In this document: positions 24,761-35,397 of the stretch, piece after piece
How the letters are laid out: every line of letters begins with the position of its first letter
Numbering within the stretch: position 1 is the stretch's first letter
NCBI GenBank assembly: GCA_016713245.1
Contig: JADJPM010000001.1
Span: 1,612,001 to 1,676,000, forward strand
DNA from: Verrucomicrobiaceae bacterium
Lineage (GTDB): Bacteria > Verrucomicrobiota > Verrucomicrobiia > Verrucomicrobiales > Verrucomicrobiaceae
DNA length: 64,000 bases
Reading direction: 5' to 3'
Position numbers and translations under genes: made by a program
The notes under the pieces: generated by a model
What the model was told of the DNA's origin: nothing
Databases searched by the model: none
The model's input: only the letters and a program-made list of their open reading frames with translations

Positions 24761-26230
24761 ATGCGCCTCCTTGCCCTTCTTTTGCTCTCGCTCGTCGCGG
24801 CCACGGCCGCTGAAAAGCGTCCCAATCTGCTCTTCATCCTCGTCGATGACCAGTCGCCGATGGATTTGAAGATGTACAATCCGCAATCGACACTCCAGAC
24901 GCCGCATTTGGACAAGCTGGCGGCGCAGGGAATGGTCTTCGACGGCGCTTATCACATGGGCTCCTTCAGTGGCGCCGTGTGCATGCCTTCGCGGCACATG
25001 ATCATGAGCGGTCGCACGGTGTGGCACCTGCCGCCTGCGCCCTGGGGAGCCAAGACGAGCCCGCCAGCGCTGGAGCAGCAAACGATCCCGGCGGTCTTCA
25101 ATCGGGCGGGTTATGCCACGATGCGCACCTGCAAGATGGGCAACAGCTATGAGGCGGCGAACAAGCTCTTCACCGTGCGCAAGGATGCCTCGAAACGCGG
25201 CGGCGATGACGCAAGCGGCAGCACCTGGCATGGCGATCAGGTGATGAACTACCTGGGCGAACGCGAGACTACGAAGGAGTCGAAACCGTTCCTCATCTAC
25301 TACGGCTTCTCGCATCCGCACGACACCCGCGATGGCAAACCGGAGCTGCTGGCGAAATACGGCGCCACGAATCACACCGATGAAGCGAATCCGCCTTCGC
25401 TGCACTCCTTGCAGCCACCTTTGCCGCCGAACCATCTCATGAAGCACCCGTTTGACACCACCGACTCCGGCGTACGCGATGAAGTGGCCGTCAGTGGAGT
25501 GTGGAAGCGCCGCGATGAGGCGAGCATCCGCAACGAGATCGGCCGCCAGTATGCGTGCAGCGAGAACATCGACATCCAGATCGGCCGTGTGCTGAAGAAG
25601 CTCGAAGACATGGGCGAGCTCGACAACACCTACATCATCTACACCGCCGACCACGGCATGTCGATCGGCCGCCACGGTCTCATGGGGAAACAAAACCTCT
25701 ACCAACACACCTGGCGGGTGCCCTTCATCGTGAAAGGCCCCGGCATCGCCGCCGGGCAACGCGTCGAAGGAAACATCTACCTGCTCGATGTGCTCGCTAC
25801 GCTGTGTGATCTCGCGGGGGTGCCGCCGCCGGAGACGAACGAAGGCCAAAGCTTCAAGCCGGTGCTCGAAGGCAAGACCCAAGCCATCCGCGAGGTGCTT
25901 TACGGCGCCTACAGCGGCGGTGGAAAGCCCGGCATGAGAGCGGTAAAGCAGGGAGACTGGAAACTCATCCGCTACGAATCACCTGATCGAAGCGTGAATG
26001 AGACCCAGCTCTTCAATCTGGCCGAAAACCCGCACGAACTGCTCCCCGAGCACGGCCAACCGAATCTCGCCGCGGATCCCAAACACGCCGACAAGCTCAA
26101 GGAGATGGAAGCGCTGCTGCTGGCCGAGATGCGCCGTCTCGACGACCCCTTCCGCTTTTCGAATCAGCCGGGTGATGATCTGCCCGTGCCACCGGCTCCC
26201 GCGAAGAAGAACAAAAAGAAAAAGAAGTGA
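24761..26230 (+). CDS. Secreted sulfatase 1
   Basis: The 489-residue formylglycine-dependent sulfatase has signal MRLLALLLLSLVAATAA. Metal-site Asp pair LVDDQS follows, then the modification motif C74-MPSR (C-x-P-S-R, where Cys becomes formylglycine), GNSYEA, FLIYYGFSHPHD and the second metal motif YTADHGMSIGRHGL. It should remove sulfate esters from a polysaccharide in the periplasm or outside. It ends in a lysine-rich tail (AKKNKKKKK). It is first of four same-strand sulfatases, with only 6 bp to the next. It is divergent from the DUF1549/1553 gene (88 bp shared upstream region). Confidence 0.93.
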   Translation: MRLLALLLLSLVAATAAEKRPNLLFILVDDQSPMDLKMYNPQSTLQTPHLDKLAAQGMVFDGAYHMGSFSGAVCMPSRHMIMSGRTVWHLPPAPWGAKTSPPALEQQTIPAVFNRAGYATMRTCKMGNSYEAANKLFTVRKDASKRGGDDASGSTWHGDQVMNYLGERETTKESKPFLIYYGFSHPHDTRDGKPELLAKYGATNHTDEANPPSLHSLQPPLPPNHLMKHPFDTTDSGVRDEVAVSGVWKRRDEASIRNEIGRQYACSENIDIQIGRVLKKLEDMGELDNTYIIYTADHGMSIGRHGLMGKQNLYQHTWRVPFIVKGPGIAAGQRVEGNIYLLDVLATLCDLAGVPPPETNEGQSFKPVLEGKTQAIREVLYGAYSGGGKPGMRAVKQGDWKLIRYESPDRSVNETQLFNLAENPHELLPEHGQPNLAADPKHADKLKEMEALLLAEMRRLDDPFRFSNQPGDDLPVPPAPAKKNKKKKK

Positions 26231-26236
26231 TTTTCC

Positions 26237-27712
26237 ATGCGCCTCGCCTGCCTGCTTTTCATCTCCACGACGCTGTTTGCCGCTCCTCCGAACATCATTC
26301 TCATGATGGGAGATGATCACGGCTGGGAGGAGACCGGTTACAATGGTCATCCGCATGTCAAAACGCCGGTGCTCGACGAGATGGCGGCCACCGCGTTGAA
26401 GTTCGAGCGTTTCTACGCCGCGCATTCGAGCTGCTCGCCGACTCGGGCGAGTTTCCTCACGGGCCGGCATCCGAACCGCATGGGCACCTTCACGCCCGGC
26501 TGGTCCTTCCGGCCTGAGGAGATCACCAGTGCGCACCTTCTCGGCAAGGCAGGCTATCACTGCGCTCACCTCGGCAAATGGCATGTCGGCGCGGTGAAGA
26601 AGGAATCGCCCGTCAGTCCGATGTCGATGGGCTTTCATGAGTGCCTTTCGCACGACAACTTCTTCGAGATGAACCCTTCGCTCTCGCGCAATGGTGGCCC
26701 GCCGGAGCTTTTCGAAGGCGAAAGCTCCGAGATTCTTGTTCGCGAGGCCATTCAGGTCATCGAGCGTGCGCAAAGAGCCGGAAAACCCTTCTTCCAGGTG
26801 ATCTGGTTCGGCTCGCCACATGAGCCTTACAGCGGCCTGCCCAAAGATCTCGCTCTCTACGACGACCTGCCCGCGAAGTACACCAAGCTGGTCAAAGTCA
26901 CTTCCAACGAAACCGGTGCAGGCACCAAACGCCCGCAGGGCGAAGTCCTCCGCGAGCGCTATGCGGAGATCACGGCCATGGACCGAGCCATTGGCCTCTT
27001 GAGAAAGCATCTTGCTCAAAACGGCCTGCGTGAAAACACCCTGCTGTTTTACTGCGGCGACAACGGCACCTCGCCGGATGCCGCGCTTGGTTTTCCGCAT
27101 CGCGGTGCCAAAGCCACCTTGTATGAAGGCGGCACCCTCGTCCCGGGCCTCATCGAATGGCCGGCACGCATTCCTAAGCCACGCGTCACCTCCGTCCGCG
27201 CCTGCACCAGCGATCTGCTGCCCACTGTGGCTGCCATCGCTGGACAATCATTGCCTGATCGTCCGCTGGATGGCATCGACCTCGCACCCGTGCTCGATGG
27301 TTCGATGACGACGCGGCCCAAGGCGCTGCACTTTTGGGAGTTTCAGGCTGGAGGCAAATCAGCCAGGGGTGAAGCTTACATCGACCCGGAGCTTCAAAAA
27401 GGCACCACGCCGCTCGTGAAAAAGATGGGCGGCAAAGCCACGCGCGACTTCACAAACTTCCGCCATCCCGTCATCGTCGAAAGCGACTACCTCGGCACGC
27501 GCTCCATCATCGAAGGCGACTCCAAGCTCATCATTCACGATTCCAAGCAAGGTCAGCCCAAGATCGAGCTTTTCGATTTGAAGGCCGATCCGGCGGAGAA
27601 AACCAATCTCGCCGACCAACAACCTCAACTCGTGAAGTCATTGCAAACGCAACTCCGCGAGTGGCAAGGCAGCGTCCTACAGAGTCTCGCTGGCACGGAT
27701 TATGGCAAGTGA
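26237..27712 (+). CDS. Secreted sulfatase 2
   Basis: The 491-residue sulfatase has signal MRLACLLFISTTLFA, metal motif MGDDHGW, and formylglycine motif C66-SPTR followed by ASFLTGRHPNR. Further signatures are LGKWHVG (conserved Lys/His), WFGSPHEPY and YCGDNGTSPD (second metal site). The ending DYGK is nearly free of the basic tail seen on its neighbours. It starts 6 bp after sulfatase 1 and probably shares its transcript. Overall type is the Arylsulfatase A-like S1 family; substrate cannot be assigned. Confidence 0.93.
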   Translation: MRLACLLFISTTLFAAPPNIILMMGDDHGWEETGYNGHPHVKTPVLDEMAATALKFERFYAAHSSCSPTRASFLTGRHPNRMGTFTPGWSFRPEEITSAHLLGKAGYHCAHLGKWHVGAVKKESPVSPMSMGFHECLSHDNFFEMNPSLSRNGGPPELFEGESSEILVREAIQVIERAQRAGKPFFQVIWFGSPHEPYSGLPKDLALYDDLPAKYTKLVKVTSNETGAGTKRPQGEVLRERYAEITAMDRAIGLLRKHLAQNGLRENTLLFYCGDNGTSPDAALGFPHRGAKATLYEGGTLVPGLIEWPARIPKPRVTSVRACTSDLLPTVAAIAGQSLPDRPLDGIDLAPVLDGSMTTRPKALHFWEFQAGGKSARGEAYIDPELQKGTTPLVKKMGGKATRDFTNFRHPVIVESDYLGTRSIIEGDSKLIIHDSKQGQPKIELFDLKADPAEKTNLADQQPQLVKSLQTQLREWQGSVLQSLAGTDYGK

Positions 27713-27780
27713 TGCCGTGATGTGCGTCTAGCCGATCTTTGTCGCAAGCTGTTCGCTCATGCCGCGTTTCCAGCACTTCC

Positions 27781-29403
<1,623 letters not shown>

Positions 29404-29406
29404 CCT

Positions 29407-29564
29407 GGACTGCGGCAGCCCTGCTGCCGCCGCAGTCTCTTCGTGATCGACCATTCTGGGCGGCTCTCGCCGGGGCGAAAGCCGCAGATGCGGACGAGAA
29501 TCGGATGGAAGCGTGGCGGCCAGCAGACTGGCCTCCCGACAGCGGCAGCAGGCTGCCGCAGTCC
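29407..29564. repeat. Palindromic repeat pair (GGACTGCGGCAGC family)
   Basis: The left arm 29407-29430 and right arm 29542-29564 are complementary over 23 positions with one extra base. Each arm carries the GCGGCAGC/GCTGCCGC palindrome. It fills most of the gap between sulfatases 3 and 4. Confidence 0.8.
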
Positions 29565-29631
29565 ATGTGAGCCATCTCTCAGCATAGGATCAGCGATAAC
29601 CCCCGCCATCTTCCGCGTTCACAGGGCTCGC

Positions 29632-30939
29632 ATGATCCGCCTGTTGCTTTCCATCCTCCTCGCCCTTGGCCCTTCGCTCTTCGCGGCGCAGCCGAACATC
29701 ATCCTCATCATGGCCGATGACTTCGGTTACGAGTGCGTGACCGCGAATGGCGGCGAGTCGTATCAGACGCCGCATCTCGACCGCCTTGCCGCCTCCGGCA
29801 TGCGCTTTGAGCACTGCCATTCGCAGCCGCTTTGCACACCCACCCGTGTGCAGCTCATGACGGGCAAATACAATGTGCGCAATTACCTGAACTTCGGCAC
29901 GCTCGTGCGCACGGAGACCACCTTCGGCCATCTCATGAAGAAGGCGGGCTATGCCACCGGCATTTGCGGCAAATGGCAGCTCGGCCAGGAGAAGGACGCG
30001 CCGCAGCACTTCGGTTTCGACGAGGCCTTGCTCTGGCAGCACACCCGCCGCCCGCCACGTTACGCGAATCCAGGGCTGGAACTCAACGGCGAGGAAAAAC
30101 AATACCCCGAGGGCAGCTACGGCCCCAAGCTCGTGAACGACTTCGCGCTCGAATTCGTCACACGGCACCAAGAGAAGCCCTTCTTTCTCTACTACCCGAT
30201 GATCCTCACCCATGATCCTTACCAGCCCACGCCCGACAGCCCGGACTGGAATCCCAAGACCAGCAGCGAGGGCAAGCAACGCGATGTGAAACACTTCGCC
30301 GAAATGGTGACCTACATGGACAAGCTCATCGGCCGCCTCGATGCCAGACTCGGCGAACTGGGCATCCGCGACAACACCTTGCTCCTGTTCATCGGCGACA
30401 ACGGCACCGGCAAAGGCGCGACCTCCCGCTTCAAGGGCGCGGACTTTCCCGGCGGCAAAGGCAGCACCACGCACAGCGGTCATCATGTGCCGCTCATCGT
30501 CAGTTGGCCCGCCGTGATGAAGCAGGGCCGCGTGAATCGCGACCTCATCACCTGCGCCGACTTCCTTCCCACGCTCTGCGGTGCTGCCGGGGTGCCCGCG
30601 CCCGACGGCATCGACGGCGTCAGCTTTCTCCCGCAGCTTCAAGGTCAGCCCGGCACACCTCGCGAAGCCATTTACATGTGGTATTCACCGCGACAGTCCA
30701 AGGACCTCACCGTGAAGGAGCTGGCCTTCGACCATCATCACAAGCTTTACCGCACTGGCGAGCTCTACGACCTGCAAGCCGATCCCAAGGAGAAAACTCC
30801 GCTCACTGGCGAACAAACCGCGAGAGCCAAACTCCAGGCCATCCTTGATCAATACAAAGACGCTCGTCCCGCCGAACTCGACCGACAGTTCGAGCAATCC
30901 GGCGCTGGTAAGCCCAAGAAGGGTAAGAAGAAAAAGTGA
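29632..30939 (+). CDS. Secreted sulfatase 4
   Basis: The 435-residue sulfatase starts at ATG 29632 with signal MIRLLLSILLALGPSLFA. It has MADDFGYECVTANGG, formylglycine motif C68-TPTRVQLMTGKYN, ICGKWQLG, YPMILTHDPY and FIGDNGTGKG. The body is shorter than its neighbours. The C-terminus is basic (GKPKKGKKKK). It is the last of the four forward sulfatases and converges on sulfatase 5 with 7 bp between stops. The repeat upstream suggests it may need its own promoter. Confidence 0.93.
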   Translation: MIRLLLSILLALGPSLFAAQPNIILIMADDFGYECVTANGGESYQTPHLDRLAASGMRFEHCHSQPLCTPTRVQLMTGKYNVRNYLNFGTLVRTETTFGHLMKKAGYATGICGKWQLGQEKDAPQHFGFDEALLWQHTRRPPRYANPGLELNGEEKQYPEGSYGPKLVNDFALEFVTRHQEKPFFLYYPMILTHDPYQPTPDSPDWNPKTSSEGKQRDVKHFAEMVTYMDKLIGRLDARLGELGIRDNTLLLFIGDNGTGKGATSRFKGADFPGGKGSTTHSGHHVPLIVSWPAVMKQGRVNRDLITCADFLPTLCGAAGVPAPDGIDGVSFLPQLQGQPGTPREAIYMWYSPRQSKDLTVKELAFDHHHKLYRTGELYDLQADPKEKTPLTGEQTARAKLQAILDQYKDARPAELDRQFEQSGAGKPKKGKKKK

Positions 30940-30946
30940 GCATACC

Positions 30947-32356
30947 TCACTTCTTGCCCATCACGATTGGCGGGAGCTTCGCGGCGAGTTCTGCACGCAG
31001 GTCTTTGAGCACTTCCGCATGCTTGGGTTCATTCGCGAGGTTGGTGTACTCGTGTGGATCGGTGTCGTGGTCGTAGAGTTCGATGCCGTCGCGGCCTTCG
31101 TTCCATTCCGTGCAGCGCCAGCGGGCGGTGCGGATCGTGCGGCCCCAGAATTCGGCGTTTTTGCCGCGGCGGGCTTGCGTGAAGGCTGCGTCGTGCAGCT
31201 CGGCAGAGGCGTTTTCGAGGAAAGGACGCAGGCTTTTGCCTTCGAGCTGTTTGGGCGCTGAAATGCCGCACAAGTCGCAAAGCGTGGGGAAGACATCGGT
31301 GAGTTCGATGAGGCTCTCGCTGCGCTGGCCGGCGGTTTTCATGCCGGGTGTGGCGAGGATGAAGGGTACGCGGGCGCTTTCTTCGAAAAGGCTGCGTTTG
31401 TGCCACAAACCGTGCTCGCCGAGGTGCCAGCCGTGGTCGGAGGTGAAGAGGATGATCGTGTTGTCATCGAGCCCGGCCTGCTTGAGCGAATCGAGCAAAC
31501 GACCGACCTGCGCATCGACGTAACTCACGCAAGCGAGGTAGGCGCGGATGGCGGCGCGTCGCTGCTCGGGCGTGGCGGTGAGCGCGTAGCCGGGCACCGC
31601 GCCGTTGCGGGCAGGCTCGGGGATGTCGGCTTCATCGTCGTCGGGTGCTTCGGGTAGCGTGATGCTTTCGAAGGGATACAGGTCGAAATACTTCGCGGGA
31701 GCCACCAGCGGCAGATGCGGCCGATGGAAGCCGACGGCGAGAAAGAAGGGTTTGTTGTTCTCACGCTTGCCGAGCCACTCGATGGCCGTTTTGGCGAAGA
31801 CGCCATCGACGAGTTGGTCGTCATCGCCGGGGATCTCCTGCCAGCCAAGGCCTTCTTTTTTGCCGCGCTTCACCTGCACGCTGCTTTTGCGATCCGGTGG
31901 GAAGGGCAGCTCGCTTTTGAAGGGCGTGCCAAAGTCCCAGCCTTGCGGGTCATCCATGCTTTCGAGGCCGGTCGGCACACCGAGATGGAAAATCTTGCCG
32001 CAGCGGGCCGTGGCGTAGCCGTTCTGGCGGAAGTGATGCGGCATCGTGAGCACGCCGGGATGGTTCTTGTAGAGGTTGTCCTCGTTGTTCGTGACCCGCG
32101 TGGTGTTTGGTCGCATGCCCGTCATCATGGATGAACGAGACGGATTGCAGTGCGGGAACTGGCAGAAGGCCTTGTTGAAGACCACGCCACGTTTGGCGAG
32201 CGCATCGAGGTTCGGCGTTTTCGCCTGTGGATGCCCATAGCAGCCCAGAGTGGCCGCGAGGTCGTCGGACATGAGCAGCAGGACGTTCGGCGGCGCCGAA
32301 AATGAGGAATGCAGAATGGCGAATGACGAAAGGAGGACGAGGAGGAGCGGTTTCAC
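30947..32356 (-). CDS. Secreted sulfatase 5 (iduronate-2-sulfatase-like)
   Basis: The 469-residue sulfatase starts at ATG 32356 with signal MKPLLLVLLSSFAILHSSFS. It has LLMSDDLAATLGCYGHPQAKTPNLDALAKRG, formylglycine motif C70-NPSRSSMMTGMRP, ARCGKIFH, VGFHRPHLPL and FTSDHGWHLGEHGLWHKRSLFE. The GK-IFH and SDHGWHLGEH motifs are typical of the iduronate-2-sulfatase (S1_7-like) branch. The end is weakly basic (VMGKK). It probably forms a reverse transcript with sulfatase 6, separated by 131 bp carrying a palindromic element. Confidence 0.92.
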   Translation of the reverse strand: MKPLLLVLLSSFAILHSSFSAPPNVLLLMSDDLAATLGCYGHPQAKTPNLDALAKRGVVFNKAFCQFPHCNPSRSSMMTGMRPNTTRVTNNEDNLYKNHPGVLTMPHHFRQNGYATARCGKIFHLGVPTGLESMDDPQGWDFGTPFKSELPFPPDRKSSVQVKRGKKEGLGWQEIPGDDDQLVDGVFAKTAIEWLGKRENNKPFFLAVGFHRPHLPLVAPAKYFDLYPFESITLPEAPDDDEADIPEPARNGAVPGYALTATPEQRRAAIRAYLACVSYVDAQVGRLLDSLKQAGLDDNTIILFTSDHGWHLGEHGLWHKRSLFEESARVPFILATPGMKTAGQRSESLIELTDVFPTLCDLCGISAPKQLEGKSLRPFLENASAELHDAAFTQARRGKNAEFWGRTIRTARWRCTEWNEGRDGIELYDHDTDPHEYTNLANEPKHAEVLKDLRAELAAKLPPIVMGKK

Positions 32357-32399
32357 GATGGGGCGTGAACGAATGGGGCTGGATGCATCCTTCCGGTGA

Positions 32400-32473
32400 G
32401 TTGGAGTGTAGGCTTTAGCCGATCTTTGGCCTCACGAGTGCCCCAAACCGTCGGCTAAAGCCTGGACTCCAAC
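32400..32473. repeat. Palindromic repeat pair (GGCTTTAGCC family)
   Basis: Arms 32400-32422 and 32451-32473 are complementary at 21 of 23 positions. The GGCTTTAGCC core also appears in the element at 5554-5619, suggesting related families. It lies between sulfatases 6 and 5. Confidence 0.85.
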
Positions 32474-32487
32474 TTCTGCCTTCGGCA

Positions 32488-33990
32488 TCACTTCTTTCGC
32501 TTCTTCCCCTTCACCGCTTCCGTCGGCGCTTTGAACTCCTGCACGGGGAATTTTTCGCGCATACGCTTGCCGAGGGATTGGAGGACTTTTTCGTGCTCGG
32601 GCTTCGCGGCGACGTTTTGGTTGTTCTGCGGGTCCTGGACCATGTTGTAGAGCTCGCGGACGGTTTCGGCGCCGGGTTTGGTCCATTCAACGTAGCGCCA
32701 TTTGTCGGTGCGCATGGCGACGCCGAGGTAACCGGCGCCTTTCGGATACCAACTGAACGCGGCATCGTTCACCTTCGCGTTCGGATCATCGAGAACGGGC
32801 TTCAAACTGCGACCTTGGAAGCCGGTGTGCACGGGCAGGCCGCACAGCTCGGTGAGCGTGGGAGCGAGATCGACGCTCTGCGCGAGGGCGGTGGTGCTTT
32901 GTCCGGCTGTCTTCTGGTCGGGTGTGGCGATGATGAGGCAGTTGTTCGTGGCACCTTCGTAGTTGTTGTGCTTCGCGCCCCACCACGTGTGCTCGCCCAT
33001 GTAGTAGCCGTGATCGCTCCAGAAGACGATGAGGGTGTTCTTCGCGAGGCCCGTTTCGTCGAGCGTGGCAAGCAGGCGGCCGACTTGCGCATCGACGTAG
33101 CTGATGGCGGCGTAGTAGCCGTGCAGGCACTGGCGCTTGAAGGTCTCCGGCAGTTGGTCGCCCGTGACCTGCGGCACGTCGCGATACCAGAAGAAGTCGG
33201 CACCGCTGGTGGCGGCGAAATCGGGCGCGTCTCTCGGCAGATACTCGTTGCTGGCGAGCGTGAACTTCACGGGGTCGTAGAGATCCCAGTATTTCTTTGG
33301 CGAGATCCACGGCACATGCGGATTGGCAAAGCCGACGGCGAGGAAGAAGGGCTGCGCGGGGTTTTTCGCATGCTCTTTGAGCTGCGCGATGGCGTTCGCG
33401 GCCGTGTCGCCATCGAGCAGGTCATCGTCGCCGCATTCGACGGCCTCAAACGCGGGAATGGCGCTGTTGCGGCTGCCTTTGCCCTTCTGCGGAAGCGTGA
33501 TGCCTTGCGCCTTCGCGTCCTCGATGAGTTTCTTCACGCCTTCCTGCGTGGCGGCGCTGGTGCGCGGCATTTTGCTGTGCCAGGCGGGCACGGTCCACGA
33601 AGCGTCGTCATCAATGCCCACATGGTAGATCTTGCCGAGGCTGCGCGTGTGGTAGCCGTTGTTTTTGAAGTGCTGCGGCATCGTGGTGATGTCCGGCATC
33701 GTGGTGCGCAGCGTGCGGCCGATCTCGAAGATCTCCGTCGTGGCCGGATAACGCCCGCTGAGCATCGAGATGCGCGAGGGCGAGCACAGCGCCTGCTGCA
33801 CGTAGCTGTTTTTGAAAACCATCCCGCGCTTCGCCAACGCATCGAGGTTCGGCGATTTCACCGTCGTGTCGCCATAGCAGCCGAGCTGCGGGCGCATGTC
33901 GTCACTGGCGATGAAGAGGATGTTCGGCGGAGCCGCGAAAGACGAGTGAGCAAGGCCGAACGACGAAAGGAGGAGCAAGAGGCGCTTCAT
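32488..33990 (-). CDS. Secreted sulfatase 6 (iduronate-2-sulfatase-like)
   Basis: The 500-residue sulfatase starts at ATG 33990 with signal MKRLLLLLSSFGLAHSSFA. It has IASDDMRPQLGCYGD, KSPNLDALAKRGMVF, formylglycine motif C69-SPSRISMLSGRYP, SLGKIYHVG, VGFANPHVPW and FWSDHGYYMGEHTWWGAKHNNYE. It is close in style to sulfatase 5 and to iduronate sulfatases. The lysine-rich tail (EAVKGKKRKK) resembles those of sulfatases 1, 3 and 4. It is first gene of the leftward sulfatase pair. Confidence 0.93.
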   Translation of the reverse strand: MKRLLLLLSSFGLAHSSFAAPPNILFIASDDMRPQLGCYGDTTVKSPNLDALAKRGMVFKNSYVQQALCSPSRISMLSGRYPATTEIFEIGRTLRTTMPDITTMPQHFKNNGYHTRSLGKIYHVGIDDDASWTVPAWHSKMPRTSAATQEGVKKLIEDAKAQGITLPQKGKGSRNSAIPAFEAVECGDDDLLDGDTAANAIAQLKEHAKNPAQPFFLAVGFANPHVPWISPKKYWDLYDPVKFTLASNEYLPRDAPDFAATSGADFFWYRDVPQVTGDQLPETFKRQCLHGYYAAISYVDAQVGRLLATLDETGLAKNTLIVFWSDHGYYMGEHTWWGAKHNNYEGATNNCLIIATPDQKTAGQSTTALAQSVDLAPTLTELCGLPVHTGFQGRSLKPVLDDPNAKVNDAAFSWYPKGAGYLGVAMRTDKWRYVEWTKPGAETVRELYNMVQDPQNNQNVAAKPEHEKVLQSLGKRMREKFPVQEFKAPTEAVKGKKRKK

Positions 33991-34018
33991 GGAGAGATTG
34001 ATGGGTTAAACCGATGTC

Positions 34019-34558
34019 TCATGAGATTACTGGCCGCAAATCGACCACCTTGGTTTTTGCCAAATCATCGTGTAGCGTGAGACGGCTTTTTCGGAAAATC
34101 ATGAGGCAATCAATCAGGACAAGGAAACTGCCAATGCCGGGTATCATGGAGACAATTTGCATTGGTAACATACGAAGGAAGATATTGTGGCTACGGCTAC
34201 ATACCCGTCCGTCTTCACGCATGACGATCCGCATCCTCAGCCAGTATTTCCCGATCGTTTGTCCATTGGCCATAAAGACCCAATTCACAGCTAGGCTAAG
34301 TAAGAAGGCTGCCCCGCCCCAAAGTAGTTCGTTGGAGTTTATGTAAGCTTCCGGGTTTTGCAGAAACTCAGCCAAGCCTACCAGATAGATGGCAAACAAG
34401 AACGCTGTTGGCACCATGATCACCATTAAGATGAGTGTATCGATCATCGCTGCGCAGAAACGTCTCCAGCGTGTGGCGAGTGGAAGTTCGCCCAAGGGTT
34501 CTTCACGGCTTGGCTTTTCCGTCAGGGGCGCCGCGTAGGGATTGAAGTCGTCACTCAT
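34019..34558 (-). CDS. RDD-family membrane protein
   Basis: The 179-residue protein has a short polar N-terminus (MSDDFNPYAAP) and the RDD motif region RWRRFCAAMIDTLIL. Three to four hydrophobic helices follow (LMVIMVPTAFLFAIYLVGL, GGAAFLLSLAVNWVFM, MLPMQIVSMIPGIGSFLVLI), with the characteristic GQTIGKYWLRMRIV and RLTLHDDLAKTKVV. RDD proteins are small integral membrane proteins of uncertain function; some act as ion antiporters. It is noticeably less GC-rich than the sulfatases. It precedes sulfatase 6 on the same strand with a 28-bp gap. Confidence 0.88.
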   Translation of the reverse strand: MSDDFNPYAAPLTEKPSREEPLGELPLATRWRRFCAAMIDTLILMVIMVPTAFLFAIYLVGLAEFLQNPEAYINSNELLWGGAAFLLSLAVNWVFMANGQTIGKYWLRMRIVMREDGRVCSRSHNIFLRMLPMQIVSMIPGIGSFLVLIDCLMIFRKSRLTLHDDLAKTKVVDLRPVIS

Positions 34559-34621
34559 TTCAACTCATTCGTTACCACGCCCAGCTCTTTGCCGTCCAGA
34601 TGAAAACCAAGCATCGTGCAG

Positions 34622-35254
34622 CTATTTCAGCTCCTTGATCCGCACATTGCGATACCACACACGCAGCGCCTCATCTTGAAAGGCGATGTGGCCGAGATTT
34701 GGACGATCGGCCATGTTCATGGCTTCGAGGGTGGTGTCGATGACCTGCTCGCCGTTGAAGACGACCTTCACGCGGCGGCCTTGGACGGTGATGGTGTAGC
34801 GATTCCATTCGCCGGCGGGTTTGACCATGTTTTTGGATGGGCCGGTGCCGTGGACGATGCCGCCGCAGTCGTGGTGGCCGGGCTTGGCGAGGCCGTAAGT
34901 GTCGAGGATCTGCACCTCGAAGCCGGTTTTCACCGGCTCCTTCATGTCCGCCACGCGCATGAAGACACCGCTGTTGCCCTTGGCGTTGATCTTGAATTCA
35001 AGGTCGAGCACGAAGTCGCCATACAGCTTTTCGGTGGCGATGTAGGCATCGAAGCGTTTCCAGCCTTTCTCGCCTTCACGCGGATGCAGCGAGACGCTGC
35101 CATCGGCCTCGACGAGCCAGTTCCCGGTCGTTTTCCAGCCGGTGAGGTCCTTGCCATTGAAAAGCGGCACAAAGCCCGCCTCATCGGCGGCGGGGTGCTG
35201 GGCGAGAACGGAGGTGGAGACGAGCAGGAGACAGAGCAAAGCGAGGTGTTTCAT
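34622..35254 (-). CDS. Secreted DUF1080 (3-keto-disaccharide hydrolase-type) protein
   Basis: The 210-residue protein starts at ATG 35254 with signal MKHLALLCLLLVSTSVLA (an ATG at 35263 is possible). It is a single concanavalin-like DUF1080 domain: GFVPLFNGKDLTGWKTTGNWLVEADGS, YGDFVLDLEFKINAKGNSGVFMRV, TGFEVQILDTYG, GGIVHGTGPSKNMVKPAGEWNRYTI and FQDEALRVWYRNVRIKEL. These proteins act on sugar derivatives in the periplasm and are hallmark glycan-degradation genes of PVC bacteria. It sits beside the sulfatase block and probably serves the same polysaccharide pathway. Confidence 0.9.
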   Translation of the reverse strand: MKHLALLCLLLVSTSVLAQHPAADEAGFVPLFNGKDLTGWKTTGNWLVEADGSVSLHPREGEKGWKRFDAYIATEKLYGDFVLDLEFKINAKGNSGVFMRVADMKEPVKTGFEVQILDTYGLAKPGHHDCGGIVHGTGPSKNMVKPAGEWNRYTITVQGRRVKVVFNGEQVIDTTLEAMNMADRPNLGHIAFQDEALRVWYRNVRIKELK

Positions 35255-35397
35255 CGGTAGCATGAACGAGACGGGACGCGGGAGTCTTCCGTTCTCAGTC
35301 TTTCCATGGCAGCAAAATCGGCGCAGCCTAAAACAGGCACGGCACCGACACGGCGGGGGTGGGGGCGTTATGATGCGCACCTCTTCACACACTTGTT